Program-made: the position numbers and the translations under genes
The notes under the pieces: generated by a model
The model's database searches: none
Seen by the model: the letters and a program-made list of their open reading frames with translations, nothing else
What the model was told of the DNA's origin: nothing
Part shown: positions 8,822 through 20,390 of the stretch, one piece after another
How positions within the stretch are numbered: position 1 is the first letter of the stretch
How the letters are laid out: each line of letters begins with the position of its first letter
Assembly (NCBI RefSeq): GCF_000014745.1
Contig: NC_008347.1
Coordinates: 2,868,001 to 2,932,000, forward strand
Direction: 5' to 3'
From: Maricaulis maris MCS10
GTDB lineage: Bacteria; Pseudomonadota; Alphaproteobacteria; Caulobacterales; Maricaulaceae
DNA length: 64,000 nt

Positions 8822-10537
8822 TTGAAAACCGCCCTTCTGTCAGCTTTCATCCTTGTGTGCAGTCCGGCCGCCTTTGCGGAACCTCTGGCGCAGGTGCAGG
8901 GCGTTCGCGATACCGAACTCCTCGCCGCACTGGTGTCAGCGATCGGTGAGCGCGACACATCAACTGAGGCCCCGGCCACCAGCGCCATGCGCGATGCCCG
9001 AACCGCAGCAGACCGGGCACGGCGGCTGTTGCGGTCGCGTGGGTACTACACCGCCCGGGTCGATACCTATGTCGATGATACGCGCGGTGCCAGCCTGCGA
9101 ATCCTGCCCGGTCCACAATTCACCGTCGGCCGCGTGGACGCGAACACAAATGGCGATGTCGAAGCCCGCGATCATGCGTTGGAGGCTGTCGCCCTGCCTG
9201 TCGGGGCACCGCTATTGGCCCAAACCGTCATCGACGCGGAGGCACGCGCCCTGCGGGCGCTGCAAAGCGAGGGCTGGCCGGATGCCGAACTGCTGGAGCG
9301 GGAAGTCGTCGTTGACCATGCCGGACGCGACGGGCTGATCACCTTTCGCTTCCAGTCCGGACCATTTTCACGCTACGGCGAGGTCAGCCGCGAAACTGCG
9401 GGCTGGGATCCGCAATTCATTGCCCGCATTTCTCCACTTGCCCGGGGCGATGTTGCCAGCCGGGAAGGCATGCTGGCCTATCAGCGACGCCTTGATGATC
9501 TGGCCAGTGTCCGAACGGCACGCGTCGGCCTGGCAGACCCGGTCGCCGGCACCGCTGAACGCGAAATCGAAATTTCGCTCACCGCCGCGGACCGCCACAC
9601 CATCGAGACCGGCCTGAGCTATTCGACCAGCGAAGGCGCCGGGGCGGACATGCGCTGGACCCGCCGCAACATGTTCGGGCGCGACGAGACCCTGACCTTG
9701 TCGACCACATTGGCAACTCTGAACCAATCGGCTTCGGCCCGCCTGGAACGCCCGCATTGGCGCCGCCACGCCCAGACGCTGTTTCTCAATTCCGGCATCA
9801 CACGCGAAACCACAGACGCCTATGACCAGGATGAAATCGAGGCCGGTATCGGTATCAACCGGCGCGACGGTCGGCGGACTTACGGCGCAGGTATCTCGCT
9901 CGACACGTCCCGCGTGACCGATGTCGACGGCGAGCGTGACATCATCACCGCAGCCTTCGACCTGAGCGGTGCCTATGACAGCCGCAATGACCCGCTGGAC
10001 CCGACCGGCGGCGTTCGTCTGTCGCTTCAATTGACCCCGGCCATCACCTTTGGCGACGAAGACGGCCGGTATGTCCGCGTCGATGCACGCGCTGCCGGTT
10101 ATTTCCGGTTGGGTGACAACCTCGTGGCAGCCGGTCGGGCCCGCATCGGTTCAATCCTTGGCACCTCGGTTTCCACCCTGGCCGCCGATCAACGCTTCTT
10201 CGCTGGCGGCGGCGGGTCGGCGCGCGGTTTCGAATACCAGTCGCTCAGCCCTTTCGGCAGTGACGGCGAACCTTTTGGTGGCCTGTCAGTCGTGGAGGTC
10301 AGCACTGAATTGCGCTGGCGGGTCACACCCGAATGGGGCGCCGTCGCATTTGTGGACAATGCGATTGCCTCGGATATCAACGCCCCGGAAATTGGTGATA
10401 TGCGTAGCGCGATTGGTGTCGGCGCGCGTTACTATTTCGACTTTGCACCGGTGCGCATCGACCTGGCTGCGCCACTCGACCGGCGCAGCGGCGAACCCGC
10501 TTTCCAGATTTATTTCAGCCTTGGCCAGGCGTTCTAG
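8822..10537 (+). CDS. tamA: TamA: outer-membrane Omp85-family assembly protein
   Basis: TamA is the outer-membrane barrel of the translocation and assembly module and works with TamB, encoded immediately downstream. The 571-residue product begins with a signal peptide (about residues 1-19, ending SPAAFA). Next come POTRA-like repeats, with the pattern RRLLRSRGYYTARV and ALQSEGWPDAELLEREV, then a C-terminal 16-strand Omp85 barrel with the conserved loop GGGGSARGFEYQSL (equivalent of the VRGY lock) and a C-terminal aromatic ending, YFSLGQAF. The start is taken as TTG at 8822: an in-frame stop lies at 8813-8815 and the next ATG would remove the signal peptide. A GGTGA ribosome site precedes it. 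Confidence 0.9.
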   Translation: MKTALLSAFILVCSPAAFAEPLAQVQGVRDTELLAALVSAIGERDTSTEAPATSAMRDARTAADRARRLLRSRGYYTARVDTYVDDTRGASLRILPGPQFTVGRVDANTNGDVEARDHALEAVALPVGAPLLAQTVIDAEARALRALQSEGWPDAELLEREVVVDHAGRDGLITFRFQSGPFSRYGEVSRETAGWDPQFIARISPLARGDVASREGMLAYQRRLDDLASVRTARVGLADPVAGTAEREIEISLTAADRHTIETGLSYSTSEGAGADMRWTRRNMFGRDETLTLSTTLATLNQSASARLERPHWRRHAQTLFLNSGITRETTDAYDQDEIEAGIGINRRDGRRTYGAGISLDTSRVTDVDGERDIITAAFDLSGAYDSRNDPLDPTGGVRLSLQLTPAITFGDEDGRYVRVDARAAGYFRLGDNLVAAGRARIGSILGTSVSTLAADQRFFAGGGGSARGFEYQSLSPFGSDGEPFGGLSVVEVSTELRWRVTPEWGAVAFVDNAIASDINAPEIGDMRSAIGVGARYYFDFAPVRIDLAAPLDRRSGEPAFQIYFSLGQAF

Positions 10538-10539
10538 GC

Positions 10540-13500
10540 ATGGCTCCAATGGCCGTCATACGTCGCCTTGCGCTCTGGATCGGACTTGGTCTGCTCGTTC
10601 TTGTGGTCCTTGCCGCCGGCCTGCGGCTGGCCGCCGGACAGGCGCCCGGCCGCTGGCTGGTCACCAGCCAGCTGGAGGGACGATATATTCCAGGCGCCGG
10701 CCACCTCTCGGTATCCGGCGTACGTGGCGATCCCTTGTCCCGGCTCCATATCGACCGTTTGACGCTGAGTGATGATGACGGGGTCTGGCTGACCGCCAAT
10801 TCTGTCACACTCGACTGGCAGGCCCGAAGCCTGGCGTCGCGCCCCATCCAGATCAATGAGGCCTTGATAGAACAAGTCTCCATTGCCCGCCGCCCCATTC
10901 TCGAAGACGAACCAGCAGGGTCGGCGAATGACGGTTCAAACACCGGACTGAGACTTCCCGCAGTCAATCTCGACCGTTTCGAACTGTTGCGGCTGGACCT
11001 GAGCGAAGGCGTCGCCGGACCACAGGCCGTGCTGACCGCAACGGCGAGCGCCCGCCTTCGATCCCGGGCCAGCAATCTGACGATCCGGGCCGAACGTCTT
11101 GATGCCCCGGGCGACCGTCTCGTGACGGACCTGCTCGTTGACGCAGAGGGTGTTGCCGGCACCCTGACCGCAACCGGAGAGGCCGGAGGCACGCTGGCGA
11201 ACCTGTTGCGCCTGCCCGACATGAACATCCGCATCGATGGCCGCGTCGATGGTGATCTCGCATCCGGTCACGGCGAACTGGCATTGACCGCCGACAGCAC
11301 GTCGCGGGCCGAGGCGACCCTCGACTGGGGTGTAGATGGGTGGCAGGGCGATGCCACGATCAACGCTGCGTCGTGGGGCCTGGTTCCCGAACCCCTGGCA
11401 TCCGAAATCGAAACGATCCAGCTTGCCGTCGAAGGGCAACGACGGGACGGCTTCACCCTGGATACGGTGTCCCTGGACGCCACCAACAGCCGCCTTGTCT
11501 TGCGGGACGTGACCGAGGCAGTCATTCGGGCCGAATTCGACCTCAGCCCGGCGTTGGTCGCGCGCCTGTCCGGGCAGCAGGTCAATGTGGGTTCGGTCAG
11601 GGGAACAGCTGATCTGGAACGCGGCGACGGCATCGACGTCCACATTCGCCCGGCCATCGAAGATATCCAATTTGCCGGCGCGACCGTCCAGCGGCTCGAC
11701 GGGTCGGTCGGGGTCACATTGCCGGGCGGGCACCCGCACCTGGTGTTGGATATCAATCTGGACGGCGTCCACACCGGTCGGCCCGAAGTTGACCGCCTAG
11801 CCAACGGTCGGGTTCGTATTGTTGGTGAGATTTCCGACCTTGGCCGTGACGGCGGCTGGCAGCTTGCACCAGACTTCACTGCCATGTCGGACGCCCTGAC
11901 CGTCACAGCAAGCGGACACCTTCCACCTGGCGCGGCATGGCCGGTCGGCGACGTCTCGATCAACCTGGCTGACACCTCACGGGTCCATGCCGGCCTTGCC
12001 GGTCCGGCGAGCGGAGACATTTCCATCGCGCCTGACCGTTCGATCGAATTGCGCGTCGACGCCAGCGCTGTGACCTGGCCCGCAACCACCGAAGGCATTC
12101 TTGATGGCATGACCGCGCGGGCCAGCCTCGCGGCGTCGGAGCCCGGATGGACCGTCTCTGCCCTCAACGCCCGGAGCCGTGCGCTCGACCTGACGCTCAG
12201 CGGCAATTACCTGGGCGCGGACGACTGGGACGCTGCCGGTGATCTGGCACTGGACGGCGTCTTGCCGTTCGCCGCGATTGAAATCGATGGCGGCCTGGCG
12301 ACTGCCTTCCGCCTGGTGCGTGACCGCCAGGCCTTGCGCCTTCGCTCTGTGACCTCCTCGCGGCAATTGCAGGCCGGGCCGGTCGAGCTCCACGCACCGC
12401 GCCTGGGCATCAGGGGGCGGCTGGGCGGCATCGTCGATGATGCTGCGACATCCCTGGAATGGGTCTTCACCGCTGATCGGGATCTCGGCGATGTCACGAT
12501 CAACGGAACCGCCCGGCATCATGCCGAAACGACCGAACTTGTCGTCACACAGGGACGTTTCGACGATATCACACTGAGCGGGTCAACCGCTTTGACCGGC
12601 CGCGCACTGACCGTCGCGGTTCAAGCTGACCGCGATCAGCTGATGTCACTGACCGCCGAATTTGCCGGCTCTCTCGACGACCTGCGCGGCGGCCAAATCG
12701 AGGCGGCGCTGACAATGGACGCCCAACGGGTTGGGGAGGCCGATCTCAATGCGGCCAGCCTTACCCTGTCCGGCCCACTGTCCGGCGTCGCCCTCAATGC
12801 ACGCGCCGACGGTCGGATCCGCAGCAATGTGGACCTGTCCGCGACCGGCGAAATTGCCCTGGGTGAAAACGGTGTGTCCATTTCCGTTTCGCCCTCCGGC
12901 AAGTGGGCCGCCCACAACTGGACAACCGTCGAGCCGATCCGTTTCGCCACCAATCCTGATGGCGTGACAGCCTCGGCGGCGATTACGCTGGGCGGCGGCC
13001 GGGTGGATCTCACATTACAGACATCCGGCATCAGTCCGATCGCCAGCCTGGCCATTGAGGACCTGCCCGTCGGCGTGCTCGCCGACATCACGGCCATGCC
13101 GGCGACCCAGGGCATGATATCGGGCACGGCCGACCTGCGTGAACTTGACGGGGTCTGGCGCGGCGAAGCGGAATTCGCCGCCACCGGCCTGCTGGCGAAC
13201 GACCTGCCGGATGTGCCGGCGCTTGACCTGCAAGCCCGCATTTCCCTGCAGGATGATGCCCATTCGACCTTCAATCTGCGCGGTGGCGGCCTCGAAGCGC
13301 GCGGCGAAATCACCCGCGCCGGACCAACCACCGACATTGCCCGCCCACAAGGCGCCCCCGACGCGCCACTGAGCGGCGAGATCGAGGCAGACGGTGAGCT
13401 GATGGCGCTTGCAGCCCTGTTCCTGCCGTCTGACATTCTGCTTGAAAGCGGTCGCATTGACGCCCGTCTGGCCGTGTCCGGGACGGTGGCCGAGCCGCAC

Positions 13501-14628
13501 CTGGATGGCGGCCTCTCGCTACGCGACGGCCGCATCAATGCCACTACCGCCGGCAGTCTGGTCTCCGGCATGGACGTCGATCTCGAACTGAGCGGAACCC
13601 GTTTCAACCTGACCCGCCTGTCGGCCAATGATAATCGCGAAGGCCAGCTGAGTGGCGAAGGTCATGTGGAATTCGGCGCGGATGGCCTGCCACAAGGGGC
13701 CGCCAGCTTCACCTTCCAACGCTTCGTCGCCGTCCGCCGGACAGAGCTGACCGTTCAGGCCAGCGGCGATGTCGACTTCACACTCGATACAGACGGATTG
13801 CTGATCAGCGGGGAAAGCCGGGTCGACCAACTACGGACCCAGCCGACCCTGAACGGGGCGGCTTCGATCCCGCAATTGCAGGTCCTCGAAATCAACCAAC
13901 CCAAGGATTATCGGGCGCTCAACGAGACCCGTATCCCGGTCCGGATCGATTATCGCGTCCAGGCCGACAACGGGCTCTATGTCTCCTCCCGTGCCTTCAC
14001 GTCGGAATGGGGCGTCGACCTGCACATCACCGGCCCGGAAAGCAAACCTTCCCTGATCGGCACGGCGACGCTTGTCGGAGGGTCGGCCTTCGTTTTCAAC
14101 CGTCGCTTCACGCTCGCCGACGGAACCGTCACCTTCGATGGCGCCCCCGATGATGCCCGGGTCGACCTCAGCGCTGTTCACAGCCGGTCGGGGTTTCGGG
14201 CCACAGCTCGCGTCACGGGCTCGGCGCGCGCGCCGACCATCACCCTGACCAGTGACCCCGCCCTTCCCGAGGACGAGATCCTGGCGCGCCTGTTGTTCGA
14301 CCAGTCCGTCAGCCAGCTTGGCGCTTTCGAAGCGGCGCAACTGGCGGCGCAACTGTCCGGGCAGAGCCTGCTCAATGTGGTCGGGCAACTGCGTGACCTC
14401 GCCGGGATCGACCGCCTTGACGTCTCGACCAATGCCGACGGCAACCTGTCGGTGGTCGGTGGTCGACGCTTTGGTGACAATGTCTATGTCGAGGTCGGGA
14501 GCAATGGTGCCTCGGCCATTGACGAGGCCTTGATCGAATGGTCCCTGACGCCGGATCTCAGCATCCTGTCCCGGGTCTCGGCCGACACCAATGCCTCGGT
14601 CGCGATCCGCTGGCGCCGTGATTACTGA
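10540..14628 (+). CDS. tamB: TamB: translocation and assembly module inner-membrane protein (DUF490)
   Basis: TamB is a very long periplasm-spanning beta-taco protein anchored in the inner membrane. It pairs with TamA and, with other AsmA-like proteins, is implicated in phospholipid transport to the outer membrane. The product has 1362 residues with one N-terminal membrane helix (about 8-28, LALWIGLGLLVLVVLAAGL), long repetitive beta-rich sequence, and the conserved C-terminal DUF490/TamB domain, seen as LSVVGGRRFGDNVYVEVGS near the end. The ATG is only two bases after the tamA stop, so the pair is translationally coupled. The size and gene order tamA-tamB are the standard ones for proteobacteria. 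Confidence 0.95.
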   Translation: MAPMAVIRRLALWIGLGLLVLVVLAAGLRLAAGQAPGRWLVTSQLEGRYIPGAGHLSVSGVRGDPLSRLHIDRLTLSDDDGVWLTANSVTLDWQARSLASRPIQINEALIEQVSIARRPILEDEPAGSANDGSNTGLRLPAVNLDRFELLRLDLSEGVAGPQAVLTATASARLRSRASNLTIRAERLDAPGDRLVTDLLVDAEGVAGTLTATGEAGGTLANLLRLPDMNIRIDGRVDGDLASGHGELALTADSTSRAEATLDWGVDGWQGDATINAASWGLVPEPLASEIETIQLAVEGQRRDGFTLDTVSLDATNSRLVLRDVTEAVIRAEFDLSPALVARLSGQQVNVGSVRGTADLERGDGIDVHIRPAIEDIQFAGATVQRLDGSVGVTLPGGHPHLVLDINLDGVHTGRPEVDRLANGRVRIVGEISDLGRDGGWQLAPDFTAMSDALTVTASGHLPPGAAWPVGDVSINLADTSRVHAGLAGPASGDISIAPDRSIELRVDASAVTWPATTEGILDGMTARASLAASEPGWTVSALNARSRALDLTLSGNYLGADDWDAAGDLALDGVLPFAAIEIDGGLATAFRLVRDRQALRLRSVTSSRQLQAGPVELHAPRLGIRGRLGGIVDDAATSLEWVFTADRDLGDVTINGTARHHAETTELVVTQGRFDDITLSGSTALTGRALTVAVQADRDQLMSLTAEFAGSLDDLRGGQIEAALTMDAQRVGEADLNAASLTLSGPLSGVALNARADGRIRSNVDLSATGEIALGENGVSISVSPSGKWAAHNWTTVEPIRFATNPDGVTASAAITLGGGRVDLTLQTSGISPIASLAIEDLPVGVLADITAMPATQGMISGTADLRELDGVWRGEAEFAATGLLANDLPDVPALDLQARISLQDDAHSTFNLRGGGLEARGEITRAGPTTDIARPQGAPDAPLSGEIEADGELMALAALFLPSDILLESGRIDARLAVSGTVAEPHLDGGLSLRDGRINATTAGSLVSGMDVDLELSGTRFNLTRLSANDNREGQLSGEGHVEFGADGLPQGAASFTFQRFVAVRRTELTVQASGDVDFTLDTDGLLISGESRVDQLRTQPTLNGAASIPQLQVLEINQPKDYRALNETRIPVRIDYRVQADNGLYVSSRAFTSEWGVDLHITGPESKPSLIGTATLVGGSAFVFNRRFTLADGTVTFDGAPDDARVDLSAVHSRSGFRATARVTGSARAPTITLTSDPALPEDEILARLLFDQSVSQLGAFEAAQLAAQLSGQSLLNVVGQLRDLAGIDRLDVSTNADGNLSVVGGRRFGDNVYVEVGSNGASAIDEALIEWSLTPDLSILSRVSADTNASVAIRWRRDY

Positions 14629-14720
14629 GGCGGGGCAAGCGCTTGCCACCGGCTGGTACGCAGAGTACGGCTGATGGCAACGGCGTGATCGCGCCGCGAT
14701 CCAGCAAGGGGCCTGCGGGC

Positions 14721-15689
14721 ATGAAAACGTTCCTGTTGTCGCTGATCAAACCGAATGGTGCCTGGGCCGGCATCCTGGTCTTTGCGACTCTCGTGGCTGT
14801 ACTGGCCGCCGGCATGTCGGGCCATCTCGACGCCGTTCGAACCTATCTCGACACGCCCATGCTGACCTTTACGGTCGGGAGCCTGGCGGTCAGCGCCTAC
14901 GACGTTTTGCGCGGCATTCTGGTGCTGGCGATGGTGTTCTGGACCACGGCGATCATTGCAGCCCTCGTGGAAGGCCGGCTGGCCAAGCTCACCAAACTGC
15001 GCGCCACCACCCGCATCCTGATCACCAAGGTCTTCCAGATTGCGCTCTATGTGGTCGCTTTCCTGGTCACCATGGATCTGATGGGGCTGGACCTGACCAC
15101 GCTGACGGTGTTTTCCGGCGCGCTGGGCATAGGACTGGGCTTTGGTCTGCAAAAGATCGCGTCGAACTTCATCTCCGGCATCATCCTGTTGCTGGAAAGG
15201 TCGGTCGAGCAGGATGACTTGATCGAGCTGCCCGACGGGGTGTCCGGTTTCGTGCGCAAGTCGAGCGCTCGCTACACCCTGATCGAAACGCTGGATGGCA
15301 AGGAAATCCTGGTCCCCAACGAGGATCTGATCACCAACCGGGTCACCAACTGGACCCTGACCAACACCCGTGGCCGGATTGAGATCAGCATTGGCGTCTC
15401 CTATGGCTCCGACCTGGAAAAGGCCCAGGCCCTGATCCTGGAAGCGGCGCGCGAACACCCGTCCACGATCGAAGATCCGAAGCCACAATGCTTCCTGCGC
15501 AATTTTGGCGACAGCTCGGTCGACTTCACGCTGTTGTTCTGGATCGGCGATGTCGTGAAAGGCCGCTGGGCACCGCAAAGCGAAGTGATGTTCACGATCT
15601 GGCGGAAGTTCCGCGATGCCGGCATTGAAATCCCCTTCCCGCAGCGCGACGTGCACATCAAGTCATCGACTTCGGTCCTGGAGGGCTGA
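14721..15689 (+). CDS. Mechanosensitive ion channel, MscS family
   Basis: This is a small-conductance mechanosensitive channel that opens on membrane tension and releases solutes during hypo-osmotic shock. The 322-residue protein has three or four membrane helices at the N-terminus and the pore-lining MscS signature GALGIGLGFGLQKIASNFISG. A beta domain with VPNEDLITNRVTNWT and a C-terminal cytosolic cage domain follow. The start at 14721 (MKTFLLSLIK) was chosen because it has an AAGGGGC ribosome site; a longer frame from a TTG would add unrelated residues. It lies 92 bp after tamB and 1 bp before the next gene, so it probably shares a transcript with the metal transporter. Confidence 0.92.
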   Translation: MKTFLLSLIKPNGAWAGILVFATLVAVLAAGMSGHLDAVRTYLDTPMLTFTVGSLAVSAYDVLRGILVLAMVFWTTAIIAALVEGRLAKLTKLRATTRILITKVFQIALYVVAFLVTMDLMGLDLTTLTVFSGALGIGLGFGLQKIASNFISGIILLLERSVEQDDLIELPDGVSGFVRKSSARYTLIETLDGKEILVPNEDLITNRVTNWTLTNTRGRIEISIGVSYGSDLEKAQALILEAAREHPSTIEDPKPQCFLRNFGDSSVDFTLLFWIGDVVKGRWAPQSEVMFTIWRKFRDAGIEIPFPQRDVHIKSSTSVLEG

Positions 15690-15690
15690 C

Positions 15691-16668
15691 ATGGACGATA
15701 CAGCCGGCATTCTCTACGCCGCCTCAATTACAGGAGATGGCAGCGGGCAACTGCTCAGCGGCACCGCCGTCGCCCACGAAATCCAGGACGATGCCCTGGC
15801 CTGGGTACACCTCGACGCCCTGAATCCAGCCAGTCGCGACTGGATCGAAAACGAGCTGGACTATCTAGATCCGCTGATCATCGACGCCCTGCTGGCCGAC
15901 GAGACGCGGCCGCGTCTGCTTGAGTTCGAAAATGGTGCCATGATGATCCTGCGCGGGGTCAATCTGAATGCCGACTCACAGCCCGAGGACATGATTTCGG
16001 TGCGGGTCTGGGTCGACCCGTCGCGTATCATCTCGGTCCAGCGCCGCCAGACAAAGGCCGTTCGCGATATCCAGGACAAATTGGCGTCCGGCAATGGCCC
16101 CAAGGATACCGGCGAATTCATCGGCCAGCTGTCGGCCCGCCTGTTCGAACGCATGGAACCGGTGATGACCGAGTTGCATGAGCGGCTCGATGAAGTCGAG
16201 GAACGGGTGATGGAAGAGCCGTCGATCGCCGAGCGCCAGGAGATCACGGCCCTGCGCAAACAGGCGATCATCTTCCGTCGCTATTTCGCCCCCCAGCGAG
16301 ACGTCATTGCCTATCTGCGCACGTCCGAGCTGGACTGGCTCAGCACCGGCCACAGGCGCCGCCTGCAAGAAAACCTCGACCGCATCACCCGCTATCTCGA
16401 AGACCTGGACGCTATCCGCGAGCGGGCTCAGATCGTCAAGGACGAGCTGGCCAATGCTCTGGCCGACCGCATGAACAAGAATCTCTACGTCCTGTCACTC
16501 GTCGCCGCGATCTTCCTGCCGCTGGGCTTCCTGACCGGATTGCTGGGCATCAATGTCGGCGGCATACCGGGCGCCGACCTGCCCAGCGCCTTCTGGATTT
16601 TCCTGGTCATCCTGGGCGGGATCAGCGCCGTGCAGATCTGGATATTCAGGATGATGAAGTGGCTGTGA
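15691..16668 (+). CDS. zntB: CorA-superfamily zinc transporter, ZntB type
   Basis: This is a pentameric CorA-fold transporter of 325 residues: a large cytosolic N-terminal domain, then two C-terminal helices (LYVLSLVAAIFLPLGFLTGLLG and SAFWIFLVILGGISAVQIWIF). The signature loop between them reads GINVGGIPG in place of the GMN of magnesium-selective CorA. GxN-GGIPG is characteristic of ZntB, which moves Zn2+ in enterobacteria (import driven by protons in more recent work, efflux in early work). The start at 15691 directly follows the stop of the MscS gene. It ends 19 bp before the stop of the convergent BCCT gene. Metal specificity is inferred from the motif only. Confidence 0.85.
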   Translation: MDDTAGILYAASITGDGSGQLLSGTAVAHEIQDDALAWVHLDALNPASRDWIENELDYLDPLIIDALLADETRPRLLEFENGAMMILRGVNLNADSQPEDMISVRVWVDPSRIISVQRRQTKAVRDIQDKLASGNGPKDTGEFIGQLSARLFERMEPVMTELHERLDEVEERVMEEPSIAERQEITALRKQAIIFRRYFAPQRDVIAYLRTSELDWLSTGHRRRLQENLDRITRYLEDLDAIRERAQIVKDELANALADRMNKNLYVLSLVAAIFLPLGFLTGLLGINVGGIPGADLPSAFWIFLVILGGISAVQIWIFRMMKWL

Positions 16669-16687
16669 ACGGGCCGCAGCCGCGCGG

Positions 16688-18288
<1,601 letters not shown>

Positions 18289-18292
<4 letters not shown>

Positions 18293-20298
18293 GATGTTCC
18301 TTGTCCCGCTCGGGCCAGTATGTCTTTACCCAGCGCGCTTTTCAGCGGGTCGAGATGGGGTTCGAATTTCTTCCACTGCGCCACACCGGCGTCGAAGATC
18401 GGCTGGCGGACCTGTTCCGAACTGGCCGTCCGGACCGCCCGCTCGGTCGCGTGGAAGTCGATACAGGCCTGCTCGAATGGCAGGCCGCAATAGTCGAGAA
18501 TACGGCGAACCTGCCCGTCAAGGTCAGACACGACGTCCTCATAGTTCACGCGCAGGATCTGGCCGGGAAGAACCCGATCCCAATGATCCATCAGCGCAAC
18601 ATAATTGCGGTAATAGTGCCCGATTTCCTCGAGCCCGTAGGTGAATTCCTGGCCCTCGGCGAATAATTGCTTGAAGCCGGAGAAACAGCAGGCCATCGGA
18701 TGCCGGCGGGCATCAATGATGCGGGCATTGGGCAGGATCAGTTTGATCAGGCCGATATGCCGGAAATTGTTTGGCATCTTGTCGGTGAAGCGCGGCGCAC
18801 CGGCACGATGGATGCGGGTGTTTTCGATATAGTCCCGGCCCAGCGCTTCCAGTTGCCCGGCATCCAGCTCGTGGAGCACCCGAGGATAGCGAGTCTTGTC
18901 ACTCAACCGCTGTCGTCCGCGCAATCGATGCGACAGGGCCAGGATGTTGGGAAGTTCCAACGTGCCGTCGACCTGGCTGTGCGAGGCCAGGATCTGTTCC
19001 AGCAGGGTGGAGCCGGCCCTGGGCAGTCCAACAATGAAGATTGGATCAGGATCGGCGCATCCCTTGCCCGACTGGCGGGCAAACAGCGCCGCGTCACAGA
19101 TTTCGGCCTGGGCATCGAGCTCGGCCTTCATCTGCTCGGTGGTGTAGCGGGTCTGGACCCGCTTGAGCGTATTGCCCTTTTCGTAGAAGTCGAACGCCTG
19201 CGCGACGTCTTCGTGATCCTCGAAGGCCTTGGCGAGGGCAAAGCTGAGATGGACCCGGTCCTGGAAAGCCAGATCGCTGCCAGCTTCCAGCGCCTGCATG
19301 GACGCGACCTCTTCATCGGTGAAGCGATAGGTCTTCAGATTGGCCAGCCCGTACCAGGCGTCGCCATGGTCAGGTTTGGCTGCAAAGGCCGCCCGGTAGC
19401 TGGCAACCGCGGCGTCATGCTGGCCAAGTGTCTTCTGGGCGTGCCCGAGTGAGGTCAGCGTCGCCGGGTCGTCGGGCAGTGTGACGAGTATCTCCTCAAA
19501 CAGGGTCAGGGCTTCGTCATAGCTGCCGGTCTGCATGCGCTCGATGGCGTAGTGGGATTTGAAGACCGGATTATCGCGATCGGTCTCCCAGAGCTGTCGG
19601 GCCTGTTCGAGGGCGGCCGCGAACTTCTGGCGCTTGCGCAGGATCTGGATGTAGTCGAGCCGCAGCTGGGTGTTGTCCGGTTCAAAACCGATGGCGCTCT
19701 CGAGCAGGAAGTCAGCATCTTCAAGCACGCCGAAGCGCGAACCGATTTCCGCCAGCAATCGCATGGCTTCGACATGGTGCGGGGTCTTCTGGAGAAAGGC
19801 CCGACACAGCTGTTCGGCCTTCAGGAGCTTGCCCTCGTGCAGGAGATGGGTGACCGAGACCAGGTCCCGCGGCAGTGCGGCAATCCGTTCCGCCTGTGCC
19901 GCTGCGTTGCTGGCCTCCGCCGGACGCCCTGCCGCCTGCAAGAGGTCTGATTGAGCCCGCCAGCTGGCAACAAGGGCGGGGTTGAACCGGCAAGCGCGTT
20001 GATAGGCAGTCAGAGCGCGATCATCCTCGCCCAGCGCGCGCAGGAGATGGCCTTCTTCCTGATAGGCACGGCCAAAATCTGGCGAGACGCCCTTGATACG
20101 CTCGAGAGCGGCGCGGGCTTCGTCATGGCGTTTGAGGTAACGGGCGCAGACCGCCTGCATGTAGAGCGCATCGACATGGTCCGGTGACGCATCCAGAACC
20201 GGTTGCAGCGTCTCCCGGGCCGCATCAAAGCGGCCTTCATACATCTGCGTTTGCGCTGCCGTCAGCGCCTGGACATGGATGTCCGTCTCTTCTGCCAC
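18289..20298 (-). CDS. TPR-repeat sulfotransferase
   Basis: The 669-residue protein fuses an N-terminal array of about ten TPR-like helical repeats (residues 10-400) to a PAPS-dependent sulfotransferase domain. The 5'-phosphosulfate-binding loop is FIVGLPRAGSTLLEQIL at 421-437. Downstream the domain shows MPNNFRHIGLIKLILPNARI, and RHPMACCFSGF fits the 3'-phosphate loop. The family transfers sulfate from PAPS to an acceptor (tyrosine, lipid, glycan or small molecule); the acceptor is unknown here. The product lacks a signal peptide, so sulfation would be cytosolic. The gene lies directly downstream of a TonB-dependent receptor, with a strong terminator between them, and upstream of a BCCT transporter it overlaps by 4 bp. 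Confidence 0.88.
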
Positions 20299-20329
20299 GC
20301 AGGGGTCTCCGCCTGTCTATCAGAAAACA

Positions 20330-20357
20330 GAAAGCGTCCCTGGCCAGGGACGCTTTC
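20330..20357 (-). terminator. Intrinsic terminator after TonB receptor 1
   Basis: A 28-bp perfect palindrome (arms GAAAGCGTCCC, centre TGGCCA) sits between the receptor stop at 20391 and the sulfotransferase start at 20298. On the minus strand it is followed by a T-rich tract (TTCTGTTTTC). It should end most receptor transcripts and so weakens any single-operon reading of receptor plus sulfotransferase, though read-through is possible. Confidence 0.85.
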
Positions 20358-20390
20358 CATTGTGGCCTTGGGCCAGCGGCTTGTCAGGGC

